From: Sedimentisphaerales bacterium
GTDB lineage: Bacteria > Planctomycetota > Phycisphaerae > Sedimentisphaerales > Anaerobacaceae
DNA length: 50,466 nt
Direction of reading: 5' to 3'
Assembly (NCBI GenBank): GCA_016927855.1
Contig: JAFGLV010000008.1
Location: 1 to 50,466 of the forward strand
Part shown: in pieces, positions 32,551-40,520 of the stretch
Numbering within the stretch: position 1 is the first letter of the stretch
Layout: each line of letters starts with the position of its first letter
Notes under the pieces: generated by a model
What the model was told of the DNA's origin: nothing
The model's database searches: none
What the model saw: the letters and a program-made list of their open reading frames with translations, nothing else
Translations under genes and position numbers: made by a program

Positions 32551-32566
32551 TGGCACGTCGTTTGCT
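32551..32566 (+). promoter_or_regulatory. Sigma-54 promoter for the 10-haem cytochrome gene
   Basis: Plus strand: TGGCACG-TCGT-TTGCT, -24 TGGCAC at 32551-32556 and -12 TTGCT at 32562-32566, a full match to the consensus TGGCACG-N4-TTGCW. Start near 32578, leader of about 100 nt to the ATG at 32678. Confidence 0.82.
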
Positions 32567-32677
32567 CGAGGCAAACCCGGAGTCGCCGCGCACGCTCGAA
32601 GGACCGCGTGCCCGCGTGTGGACGTATTCACGGACTGTCCGGGAAGGGAAACACAGATCGGAAGGGTGCAGACGACG

Positions 32678-34768
32678 ATGATGATGCTAAAGAACCTATC
32701 GACGGCAGCGCTGCTAGTGATCGCGTCGGTCGCACTGGTCGCCGGGGCGAGCACAGTGGATTTCAGTTTGATCGCCCTGCAGGACGAATCCCACGTGGAG
32801 GAGGTGCCGAACGAAGCCGAATGGATCATGTCGGCCCACGCCGACGCGGAAGCGGAGGCCTTCATGCACTGGGATGAAGAGGACCCGCCGGAGGTCCCCA
32901 CGAGCTGCGCCAGGTGCCATAGCTCGCCGGGCTATATGGATTTCATCGGCGCCGATGGGACACCGGCCGGCTCGGTGGAGAACCCGGCGCCGATCGGCAC
33001 CGTCATCGAGTGCATCACCTGCCACAACGAAGCCGCGGCGGCGCTCGACAGCGTCGTCATGCCGTCAGGGATCGAGATTACCGGCCTGGGCAGCGAGGCG
33101 CGTTGCATGCAGTGTCACCAGGGCCGCGCGTCCAAGCTCACTGTGGACGAAGCCATCGCCGACGCGAACGTTCCTGACCTCGATGCCGTCATGCCAGACG
33201 CTCGCTTCATCAACATCCACTACTACGCGGCCGCCGCGACGCGACTGGGTGGTCTGGCCCTGGGTGGCTACCAATACGACGACCCGTCATACGATGTGAA
33301 GTTCGCGCACGTTTCCGGCGTCGACGAGTGCGTCGATTGCCACGATTCGCACAGCCTGCAGATCAAGGGCAATCTATGTGCCGCCTGCCATCCGGGTGTA
33401 GAAACGGTCGAGGACGTGAAGAACGTGCGCATGGCGGGCTCCGCCTTCGATTACGACGGTGATGGCAACACGACCGAAGGCATCTATCACGAAGTGACCG
33501 GTCTCCGGGAAAGCCTGTACGCCGCGATGCAAGCGTACGGCGTCGGCATCGGAGCACCGATTGCCTACGACCCCAACGCGTATCCGTATTTCTTCGCCGA
33601 TGACAATGGTAACGGCGTGGTCGACGAAGGCGAAGGCAGCTACGCCTCCTGGACGCCGCGGATGCTCAAGGCCGCCTACAACTACCACACCCCTCTGAAA
33701 GACCCCGGCGCGTTCGCGCATAACGCCAAGTACATCATCCAGTTGCTGCACGACTCGATTGCCGACCTCGCTCCCGACACTGCCGCGACGCTGGTCCGCA
33801 ACGACGCGGGCCACTTCGCCGGCTCGGAAGAGCCCTGGCGGCACTGGGACGAAGAAGGCGAAGTCCCCGGCACGTGCAGCAAGTGCCACTCCGCGACCGG
33901 CCTGCCCTTCCTGCTGGAAGAAGGCGTGACGATCGGTCAGCCGCCATCGAACGGCTTGATGTGCGAGACCTGTCACGATGCGATTCCGCAGTTCACTCGC
34001 CGCCCGGTGGAGGAGGTGGAATTCCCCAGTGGTGCCCAGCTCAGTACCGATGATCCCGACAGCAACCTATGCATCAATTGCCACCAGGGTCGCGAATCGA
34101 CCGTCTCGGTGAACGCCTATATCGCCGCGGCCGGGGCCACCGACGAGGACGAAGTCGGCGGCCTGAGCTTTAGAAACGTCCATTACTATGCCGCCGGCGC
34201 GACCTATTTCGGTACGCAGGCCAAAGGCGCCTACGAGTACCAAGGCAAGACCTACCTCGGACGGCTCGATCACGTCAGGAGTTTCGACACGTGTGCCGAG
34301 TGTCACGACGCTCATAGCGGCGCCGTGCAGACGCAGGCCTGTGGCAATCTGTTCTGCCACGGAACGCCCGACGTCACGGGCATCCGCGAGGACAACAGGG
34401 ACTTCGACGGCGACGGGATCACTGCCGAGGGTCTGGCCTGGGAGGTCAACACGTTCCAGGAGGTGCTCTACAGTACGATCCGCGACTACGCCGCGAACGT
34501 CGCCGGCACGCCGATCGCCTACAGTGGCCGTGCCTATCCATACTTCTTCGTCGATACCAACAATAACGGCCAGGTCGATGAAGGTGAGGGACGGTTCAGC
34601 AGTTGGACGCCGAGGCTGGTCAAGGCAACGTACAACTACCAATACGTCCAGAAAGACCCCGGCGCCTTCGCCCACAACGGCCAGTACATCATCCAGGTCC
34701 TGCACGACACCATCGCCGACCTGGGCACAAAGGTCACGGTCGACCAGAGCAAGATGATCCGGCCGTAA
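32678..34768 (+). CDS. Secreted 10-haem cytochrome c made of two tandem 5-haem modules
   Basis: A 696-residue protein with a signal peptide (about 1-25). Haem motifs: CARCH, CITCH, CMQCH, CVDCH, CAACH (about residues 78-235), then CSKCH, CETCH, CINCH, CAECH and CGNLFCH (CX4CH) at about 400-562. Each five-haem block is followed by a near-identical 110-residue tail: YPYFFADDNGNGVVDEGEG in the first copy and YPYFFVDTNNNGQVDEGEG in the second, then SWTPR, KDPGAFAHN and LLHD/VLHD. The tails hold EF-hand-like Asp/Asn loops, and DYDGDGNTTEG / DFDGDGITAEG lie between, so Ca2+ probably binds. It is a clear internal duplication. Triple ATG start: the first, at 32678, is used, with GGAAGGG upstream. It is transcribed alone from a sigma-54 promoter and ends at a terminator. 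Confidence 0.92.
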   Translation: MMMLKNLSTAALLVIASVALVAGASTVDFSLIALQDESHVEEVPNEAEWIMSAHADAEAEAFMHWDEEDPPEVPTSCARCHSSPGYMDFIGADGTPAGSVENPAPIGTVIECITCHNEAAAALDSVVMPSGIEITGLGSEARCMQCHQGRASKLTVDEAIADANVPDLDAVMPDARFINIHYYAAAATRLGGLALGGYQYDDPSYDVKFAHVSGVDECVDCHDSHSLQIKGNLCAACHPGVETVEDVKNVRMAGSAFDYDGDGNTTEGIYHEVTGLRESLYAAMQAYGVGIGAPIAYDPNAYPYFFADDNGNGVVDEGEGSYASWTPRMLKAAYNYHTPLKDPGAFAHNAKYIIQLLHDSIADLAPDTAATLVRNDAGHFAGSEEPWRHWDEEGEVPGTCSKCHSATGLPFLLEEGVTIGQPPSNGLMCETCHDAIPQFTRRPVEEVEFPSGAQLSTDDPDSNLCINCHQGRESTVSVNAYIAAAGATDEDEVGGLSFRNVHYYAAGATYFGTQAKGAYEYQGKTYLGRLDHVRSFDTCAECHDAHSGAVQTQACGNLFCHGTPDVTGIREDNRDFDGDGITAEGLAWEVNTFQEVLYSTIRDYAANVAGTPIAYSGRAYPYFFVDTNNNGQVDEGEGRFSSWTPRLVKATYNYQYVQKDPGAFAHNGQYIIQVLHDTIADLGTKVTVDQSKMIRP

Positions 34769-34796
34769 TCGCCGGTCCCATCGATCCGACGCACCC

Positions 34797-34835
34797 GAGA
34801 GCAGGTTTGGCCCCCCAGACCTGCTCTCTTCTTTT
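34797..34835 (+). terminator. Rho-independent terminator of the 10-haem gene
   Basis: gagagcaggt (34797-34806) pairs with acctgctctc (34819-34828), a 10-bp perfect stem with a 12-nt loop, followed by ttcttttg (T-rich). It lies 29 bp after the stop of the 10-haem cytochrome. Confidence 0.85.
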
Positions 34836-34866
34836 GCGCCCCAACATTGCCATTCCGGAATAGGAA

Positions 34867-34896
34867 TTGAGCCTTTCGGCCCTCACCTGCTATACT
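34867..34896 (+). promoter_or_regulatory. Sigma-70-type promoter of the nuclease islet
   Basis: TTGAGC (34867-34872), 18-nt spacer, TATACT (34891-34896). The start would be near 34903, before the small ORF and the nuclease gene. Confidence 0.55.
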
Positions 34897-34936
34897 AATT
34901 GTCGTTTTCGGTGCGGACCATAGATTGGAGACTGTC

Positions 34937-35137
34937 GTGAACACCGCAAGAGACAAAGTCCGGTCGCTGCTGGCGAAGGGGGTGAATGGCTGTGTCTTGG
35001 AGTGTGGTCAGTTTCATCGGATCTGCTCGGTACAGCGTTCTTGTGCCCTTCCGACTTGGCATCATCTGTCGTGGCCCATCCAATGTGGGTATTCGGTGGC
35101 CCCCGGAGACAGGAGCTTAGTTCGACATGATCGGTGA
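34937..35137 (+). CDS. Small ORF upstream of the nuclease, possibly frameshifted
   Basis: A GTG start with GGAG 7 nt upstream opens a 66-codon frame (MNTARDKVRSLLAKGVNG...) that ends overlapping the nuclease start by 11 bp. A shift of one base near 35020 joins the first half to another open stretch (SARYSVLVPFRLGIICRG...) that stops at 35120, just before the nuclease, and this second half looks more protein-like. The gene could be a small partner with a frameshift, or no gene at all. The promoter and ribosome site in front of it favour real translation. Confidence 0.35.
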   Translation: MNTARDKVRSLLAKGVNGCVLECGQFHRICSVQRSCALPTWHHLSWPIQCGYSVAPGDRSLVRHDR

Positions 35138-36815
35138 TAGTGCTGTGCCTTTCTCTCCGCCAATGGCTGCCATCCCCACATATGCAAGGACCTTCGGGCA
35201 GGAAGCAAACGTAGAAGACCTTGTCGCGTTGCTTAAGAGATACCCCGCAACTGAATGGCTCAGCTTCCTTTCCCGCGTACAGAACATGCTCTGCGCCGAC
35301 CGCTTCCAGGAAAAGGAACGTATTCATCGTGTCATTTGTGGAACGATGGGCAAGACAGTGTGTGCGAGGCTGAAAGAGCTGGGCTTCCTGGACGGCGAAC
35401 ACGCGATATACTACGAGCGACAACTGAGCACCTTGCAGCAACTTGCCGTGCTTTATGCCCCAGAGACCGGACCGTCCAGACTTGAAAACAACGAAGGGCG
35501 AGATGACTTGAGCATGGCATTGTTGATGACCGCCGACATCATGATGGCAAATCGTTCGTCGCGTCCTGTCCTGGAATTGCTGATACAGGACCAGATTCGG
35601 ATGGCAACAACTCCGCCAGAGATTTATGCAACACGGGCCTTCTACCTCTACGAACTGGATCAGGCTGAACCGAGCACAGAGGTATCCAAATACCTTGGAC
35701 TCTTCGAACAAGCGTCTGGGGTCAGTGCTCCCGATTGTGTCTTAGGCGGGCTTGCTATCATTGCCCGTGAGCAGACGCGGTCGCTTGATGACATCGCCAA
35801 TGCATGGCATTCGATTCCCCGGTCCCAACAATGCGAGAATCCCAAGGAAGGGAGGCTTCTGAGCGCTTACGAGGCGGTCCGTATGAGGTCCCTGTCTGAG
35901 CTACGAGCCCTGATCGAGCAGCGAGAGTGCAATCGTCCGATACGCGATTGGAACCTCATCGCATTGTCACAAGCTCCAATCTGCGATCTTGAGAATCCGG
36001 GGGCTTTTGTGTTGAACCACACCGTTGTGGGGCGAAGCCTTTTCGATAGCATCCGCCACGAGGTTCTGACCGCTGCCCGAGACGGCCGTTTGCCAGAACC
36101 GTACACGAATGTAAAGGCCGTCGGCGATCTGTATGGCAAGATTTTCGAGAAGTACATCTTGTCCATCTTCAGGTCGGCCTACGGGGATCAGGTGTGGCGT
36201 ATCCCGGAAGACAACCGAGAAAGAAGAGCCGATTTCTTGGTCTGGTTCCCTGACAAGGTGGTTGTCGTCGAGGTCAAGAGCTCCCATTTCATCGGTCTAT
36301 CCCACGCGTCGCTCAAGTCAACCGCTGAACGGCAAGAAGAACTGGAGAAGATCGGAATCCCCATCGCCGTCGATCAGTTGACGTCGACCATCGATGCCCT
36401 CCGCAGAGGAGATATAGTCGCGCCCACCATGCCGGCATACGACTGGACCATAACACCGATCATCCCACTGATCGTGTCAGAAGAACAAATGCCACAGGTG
36501 CCCGGATGTTGGAACGCACTTTACCGACCGCTATGCTCGGCGCTTGATGAGACAATCGCGGTCGGTCCTCTCGGTAGACTTCGCTTGCTGCCTGTTGGGC
36601 ATGTGGAGAGACTCCCCGACCTCCAAGCTCCTCTCGACCTGGCGACAATGCTGTACCAGTGGGGAAGCGACAGGGACTTGGCGGAATGGCCCTGGGATAG
36701 CTTCCTGAGCAAGAGAAATGTCACGTTTTCTGGTTCCTTCATGCCGGGGAGATTCCGCAGAGTAGTCAAGTTCCTTGCGCGGCGCCTCGGTTTAGACGAG
36801 ACGAGAATTGGGTAG
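35127..36815 (+). CDS. PD-(D/E)XK nuclease-like protein of unknown role
   Basis: A 562-residue protein. The last third carries a restriction-endonuclease-like core: E341 in GKIFEKYIL, D369 in RRADFLVWFPD, and E382-x-K384 in VVVVEVKSS, in the right order and spacing. The first 300 residues are helical without a recognised domain. Such large single genes with a C-terminal nuclease domain are common in defence islands, but no partner methylase or helicase is seen. Its codon and base use look less GC-rich than the flanking cytochrome and nqr genes, which suggests acquisition by transfer. Start ATG at 35127 with AGGAG 12 nt upstream, slightly long spacing; 35163 is an alternative. Confidence 0.7.
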   Translation: MIGDSAVPFSPPMAAIPTYARTFGQEANVEDLVALLKRYPATEWLSFLSRVQNMLCADRFQEKERIHRVICGTMGKTVCARLKELGFLDGEHAIYYERQLSTLQQLAVLYAPETGPSRLENNEGRDDLSMALLMTADIMMANRSSRPVLELLIQDQIRMATTPPEIYATRAFYLYELDQAEPSTEVSKYLGLFEQASGVSAPDCVLGGLAIIAREQTRSLDDIANAWHSIPRSQQCENPKEGRLLSAYEAVRMRSLSELRALIEQRECNRPIRDWNLIALSQAPICDLENPGAFVLNHTVVGRSLFDSIRHEVLTAARDGRLPEPYTNVKAVGDLYGKIFEKYILSIFRSAYGDQVWRIPEDNRERRADFLVWFPDKVVVVEVKSSHFIGLSHASLKSTAERQEELEKIGIPIAVDQLTSTIDALRRGDIVAPTMPAYDWTITPIIPLIVSEEQMPQVPGCWNALYRPLCSALDETIAVGPLGRLRLLPVGHVERLPDLQAPLDLATMLYQWGSDRDLAEWPWDSFLSKRNVTFSGSFMPGRFRRVVKFLARRLGLDETRIG

Positions 36816-36969
36816 AATGGAGGGATTCAGTCCGTGCGAACGTGCGGCAACCTGGACAGGGTAGGTTCTGGGGAGAAGTTCTGCGGACGCCATATCCAAT
36901 TCGAGAACCGGCAAGTGGCGATTGAATCCGCCGGACAGCGACCAGTTCGTCATGGTCCATGCATTCGAC

Positions 36970-37005
36970 TTGCCGTCGGGTGGACCATGCCATAGAATGG
37001 TATGG
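36970..37005 (+). promoter_or_regulatory. Promoter and palindromic operator of the toxin-antitoxin pair
   Basis: TTGCCG (36970-36975), a 17-nt spacer, TAGAAT (36993-36998). The -10 box lies inside a near-perfect palindrome, ccatgccat-aga-atggtatgg (36985-37005, 8 of 9 positions paired). A larger inverted repeat atggtcca (36952-36959) / tggaccat (36981-36988) overlaps it. This is the expected layout for autorepression by the antitoxin. Confidence 0.65.
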
Positions 37006-37033
37006 GATCACAGGTTGCAGTCAGGAGTGTGCT

Positions 37034-37216
37034 ATGACCACGAAGCAGAAGGCTTGCGAACTGATAGCGCGAATGCCGGAGGAATCGACGTTCGAAGATA
37101 TTCAGTACCACCTCTACGTGCTTGAGTGTATTGAGCGAGGCGAGAGGGACATTGAGAACGGCAAGACGCTCACCCATGATGAAGTGGAGAGGCGCCTGGC
37201 GAAATGGCTGAAGTGA
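37034..37216 (+). CDS. Antitoxin of a type II ParE/RelE system
   Basis: A 60-residue acidic helical protein (MTTKQKACELIARMPEESTF, then DIQYHLYVLECIERGERDIE, ending RLAKWLK), the type found directly upstream of ParE-like toxins. It has AGGAG 7 nt before the ATG. It overlaps the toxin gene by 13 bp, so the pair is translationally coupled. It would neutralise the toxin and bind the operator at 36985-37005. Confidence 0.85.
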   Translation: MTTKQKACELIARMPEESTFEDIQYHLYVLECIERGERDIENGKTLTHDEVERRLAKWLK

Positions 37217-37503
37217 TCTGGACAACCAAGGCCGTCGAGCAAGTCGAGCAGATTGGCTCGTTCATCGAGAAAGACTCGCCCTTCCAGGCCCGCCGGGTTG
37301 TACAACTCATCATCCGCGAAACCCGCAAACTCCGAGAGCATCCCAGGATCGGCAAGATGATACCGGAGATGGAGCGAGATCGGTATCGCGAGCTGCGAGT
37401 CTTCAGCTACCGGATTCTCTACAAGATAATCAGCGAAGACAAGATCGCCGTTGTGGGGGTTGTCCACGGGGCTCGATTGTTCGATCCACACTGGCTGCAA
37501 TAA
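37204..37503 (+). CDS. ParE/RelE-family toxin
   Basis: A 99-residue protein with the RelE/ParE fold pattern: N-terminal VIWTTKAVEQVEQIGSFIEK, central REHPRIGKMIPEM, then YRELRVFSYRILYKI and a C-terminal VVGVVHGARLF. RelE members cut mRNA in the ribosome, ParE members block gyrase; the residues here do not decide between them. It overlaps the antitoxin gene and stands at the edge of the accessory islet. Confidence 0.9.
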   Translation: MAEVIWTTKAVEQVEQIGSFIEKDSPFQARRVVQLIIRETRKLREHPRIGKMIPEMERDRYRELRVFSYRILYKIISEDKIAVVGVVHGARLFDPHWLQ

Positions 37504-37550
37504 CCACCGGCGTCCAAGGACTGCGAGCGCGCGTGCGGCTCGGGAGCGGA

Positions 37551-38642
37551 TCAGAATTCATCGTAGAAGATGTCTTCGGGTTTTAGGCCTTTGGCGGTCA
37601 GGGTGCGGGTGACGGCTTCGATCATGAGGGGCGGGCCGCAGAGGAAAGCTTGGCGCGGGATACCCTCTTCGAGGTACTTGTCGACGGACAGGTGGATGAA
37701 ACCGGTTTCGCCGTCCCATTTTTCGCCGTCTTGGAGCTTGTCCGACAGGGCGTAGATCACGTGGAAGTTGGGATGCTGCTCGGCCAGTTTCTGCCAGCGG
37801 TCGAGGTAGAAGACGTCCTGGGTGGTGCGGCAGCCGAAGAACAGCCAGCAGGTGCGCTCCGGCCAGCGGTGGTACAGGGTGTCGATGATGTTCTTCATCG
37901 GCGCCATGCCGCAGCCGCCGCCGACGCAGACGATCTCGACCGACGGGTCCTCGTTGAGGTAGAACTCGCCGTAAGGGCCGGTGAAGTTGACCTTGTCGCC
38001 GGGGTTGAGGTTGTGCAGGTAGGTCGAGCCGATTCCGTCGGGCACGAGCCTGACGACCAGCTCGACGACGTCGGGCTCGTGGGCCGCGGAGCTGATCGAA
38101 TAGGCGCGGAAGACCGGCCCCTCGTCCGAGGGCGCCTGGACCTGGACGTACTGGCCGGGACGCTGCGAGATCTCCGCCGGCTCGTCCAGCTTCATGCGGA
38201 TCTCTTTGATGTCGTGCGTCAGTTGTGTCGCGCTGGCAACGGTCGCGTCGAACATCTTGACGTTGAGCAGGTCGGCCGGGATGCGGACGAAGACGTCCTC
38301 GCGAATCTTGACCTGGCAGGCCAGACGCAGGTTCGCGCGGATTTCCTTGCGGTCGAGGTACGGCGTCTCGGTCGGCAGGACGGGTCCGCCGCCGCCGGTG
38401 ACGGTGATCTTGCAGTGACCGCAGGAGCCTTTGCCGCCGCAGGCGGACGGGATGAAGATCTCGTTGGCGTAGAGAGCGGAGAGCAGGGTTTGACCGCCTT
38501 CGACTTCGAGCGGTTTCTCTCCGGCGTTGATATCGAGTTTGCACACGCCATAGTTGACCAGCACGCGCGCGGCGACCATCAGCAGGGTCGCCAGCGCCAT
38601 GACCAGGCCGGCGAAGCAGACTATAGACCATACGTAGACCAT
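37551..38642 (-). CDS. nqrF: Na+-translocating NADH:quinone reductase subunit F
   Basis: A 363-residue protein with one membrane helix (about 5-26), a 2Fe-2S ferredoxin domain (cluster motif CGGKGSCGHC plus LACQV, about 65-112), an FAD domain (RAYSISSA) and an NADH domain (VGGGCGMAP, FLCGPP). It takes electrons from NADH into the complex. The ATG at 38642 is chosen, with AGGAG 6 nt upstream; the GTG one codon earlier is less likely. It is the last gene of the nqr operon. Confidence 0.95.
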   Translation of the reverse strand: MVYVWSIVCFAGLVMALATLLMVAARVLVNYGVCKLDINAGEKPLEVEGGQTLLSALYANEIFIPSACGGKGSCGHCKITVTGGGGPVLPTETPYLDRKEIRANLRLACQVKIREDVFVRIPADLLNVKMFDATVASATQLTHDIKEIRMKLDEPAEISQRPGQYVQVQAPSDEGPVFRAYSISSAAHEPDVVELVVRLVPDGIGSTYLHNLNPGDKVNFTGPYGEFYLNEDPSVEIVCVGGGCGMAPMKNIIDTLYHRWPERTCWLFFGCRTTQDVFYLDRWQKLAEQHPNFHVIYALSDKLQDGEKWDGETGFIHLSVDKYLEEGIPRQAFLCGPPLMIEAVTRTLTAKGLKPEDIFYDEF

Positions 38643-38651
38643 CACGCGCTC

Positions 38652-39242
38652 CTACTGGATGGACACCATGCCGGCGAAGCCCATGAACGCCATCGCCATG
38701 ACACCGGTGATGCACATCGCGATCGGTACGCCTTCAAACGGTTGGGGAACGTCGCTGTACCGCATCTTCTGGCGCAGGCCCGACATCAGGATGATGGCGA
38801 CCGCCCAGCCCACCCCGGCTCCGAAGCCAAAACCCAGCGTCTGCATGAAACTGTACTCGCGGATAATCATGAACAGCGATGCGCCCAAAATGGCGCAGTT
38901 GACCGTAATCAGTGGCAGAAAGATGCCCAGCGCGAAGTAGAGCTTGAGGCTGAACCGCTCGACGAACATCTCCACGAACTGGACGAAAGCGGCGATGACC
39001 GCGATGAACACAATGAAGGTCAGATGCGTCAGACCGAGCGGGAGCAGCACGTGGTGGTAAACGACATAATTGATCGCGGTGGTCATGACCATGACGAACG
39101 TCACCGCGGTGCCCAGGCCCAGCGACGTGCCGATCTGGCGGGAGCAGGCGATGAACGAGCACATGCCCAGGAAGTTCGCCAGCAGGATGTTGTTGGTGAA
39201 GATGGCCGCGATCAGAATCACCACCGGGGAAGGTCCGTTCAT
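38652..39242 (-). CDS. nqrE: Na+-translocating NADH:quinone reductase subunit E
   Basis: A 196-residue six-helix protein. C28 (LGMCSFIAC) and the Cys in VNCAILGASLF sit where NqrD/NqrE Cys ligands hold the membrane iron centre between the two subunits. It overlaps nqrD as ATGA. An ORF that reads further upstream to 39857 is an off-frame extension over nqrD. Confidence 0.95.
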   Translation of the reverse strand: MNGPSPVVILIAAIFTNNILLANFLGMCSFIACSRQIGTSLGLGTAVTFVMVMTTAINYVVYHHVLLPLGLTHLTFIVFIAVIAAFVQFVEMFVERFSLKLYFALGIFLPLITVNCAILGASLFMIIREYSFMQTLGFGFGAGVGWAVAIILMSGLRQKMRYSDVPQPFEGVPIAMCITGVMAMAFMGFAGMVSIQ

Positions 39243-39916
39243 TTCTTGTCCTCCTCTTCCTGCGGTCCGCGGATGGCATTGAACAGCGCGATGACCGCTC
39301 CGAGCATGAAGAAAGCGCCGGGAGCCAGGACCATGAGTTGGTTCGGTGCGTACCAGTGATCGGACAAAACGGTCAGGCCGAACACCTTGCCGGTCCCGAG
39401 CAATTCGCGCCAGAAGCCGATGATAGCCAGGATCGCCGCGTAGCCCAGCCCGTTGGCCAGGCCGTCCACCATCGACAGGATGGGCGGATTCTGGAGGGCG
39501 AAGGCTTCGGCGCGTCCCATGACGATACAATTGGTGATGATCAGGCCGACGTAAGGACCGAGCTGTTTCGACAGGTCCCAATAGAAGGCCTTGAGGAACT
39601 GGTCGAAGAGGATGACGAACGTGGCGATGATCGCGACTTCGGCAATCATGCGGATGCGGTGCGGCGTGTAATTGCGCAGCAGCGACACGAGCAGGTTCGA
39701 GCCGACGGTGACGAAGATCAGTGCCGCACCCATGACCAACGACGTCTCCACGCGGTTGGTCACCGCCAGCGCCGAGCAGATGCCGAGCACCTGGATCGCC
39801 AGGGGATTGATCCCCCAGACGCCGTCCTTGAGCGTCAGCATGCCTTTGCCGCCGCACGGACCCTTCTTCTTGGGGCTGGCGCAGGTCGCACAGGATGCAG
39901 CGTTCTTGTCAGCCAT
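39239..39916 (-). CDS. nqrD: Na+-translocating NADH:quinone reductase subunit D with Cys-rich N-terminal extension
   Basis: A 225-residue subunit with the six-helix core of NqrD and its conserved Cys in IQVLGICSAL and ITNCIVMGRAEA. In front of the core is an unusual 25-residue cytoplasmic tail with three cysteines (C9, C12, C21 in SCATCASPKKKGPCGG), which could bind a metal. The ATG at 39916 overlaps the nqrC end by 8 bp and has GGAG just upstream. Confidence 0.93.
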   Translation of the reverse strand: MADKNAASCATCASPKKKGPCGGKGMLTLKDGVWGINPLAIQVLGICSALAVTNRVETSLVMGAALIFVTVGSNLLVSLLRNYTPHRIRMIAEVAIIATFVILFDQFLKAFYWDLSKQLGPYVGLIITNCIVMGRAEAFALQNPPILSMVDGLANGLGYAAILAIIGFWRELLGTGKVFGLTVLSDHWYAPNQLMVLAPGAFFMLGAVIALFNAIRGPQEEEDKK

Positions 39917-40520
39917 TGGTCTCCTCGACGAGTTTCTGCAGGACTCCATCCAAAATCGCTTCGAGCTTGTCGCAGGTCATGGTCGCGCCAGTGATCGCGT
40001 TGACCGAGTTGGGCCCGGCGGCGCCGCCGATCGTGATGCCCGGCTCACCGGTTGCGTCGACAACGGATTTGCCGACGAATTGCTCTCTGAACCAGGAAGC
40101 GGAAATCTCTCCGCCCAGGCCGGGCGTCTCTTCCTGATGATAGAACGTCACCGCTCGGATCGTCCGCATGTCCGGTTCCAGCGCGAGAAAGCCCTCGATC
40201 GGACCCCACAGGCCGGGACCGGAGAACCGCACCGCGAACGCCTGAGGCTGCCCCTGGTCCCCTTCCGGCACATAGGCGTAGACGGTCAGATCGCCGCGCT
40301 CACGTTCCTGGACGTTCTGTTCGAAAACGTCCACCAACCGCTGCGCCGAGGCGCCCTGATCGAATGGGACGCCCAAAGCGGTGAGGATGTTGAGCACTTC
40401 TTCGGCTTGAGCGTTGCTGGCTCGGTAGGGCGCAGTGAAACTCGCGGCGCCGGTCAGCAGCAACGCGCAAACCGTGCCGAGAACGCCGGCGAAGGCTATA
40501 GTGTAAGCGTCACCCTTCAA
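39909..40520 (-). CDS. nqrC: Na+-translocating NADH:quinone reductase subunit C
   Basis: A 203-residue protein with an N-terminal membrane helix (about 7-28) and a periplasmic FMN domain. The covalent FMN threonine is in NAITGATMT near the C-terminus. It starts with TTG at 40520, supported by GAGGAGG 7 nt upstream, and overlaps the nqrB end by 11 bp. Confidence 0.95.
   Translation of the reverse strand: MKGDAYTIAFAGVLGTVCALLLTGAASFTAPYRASNAQAEEVLNILTALGVPFDQGASAQRLVDVFEQNVQERERGDLTVYAYVPEGDQGQPQAFAVRFSGPGLWGPIEGFLALEPDMRTIRAVTFYHQEETPGLGGEISASWFREQFVGKSVVDATGEPGITIGGAAGPNSVNAITGATMTCDKLEAILDGVLQKLVEETNG

Noticed and set aside
37650..39359. A 569-codon plus-strand frame over nqrF/nqrE
   Set aside because: Antisense of well-supported nqr genes; Asp/His/Gln-rich composition of shadow frames.
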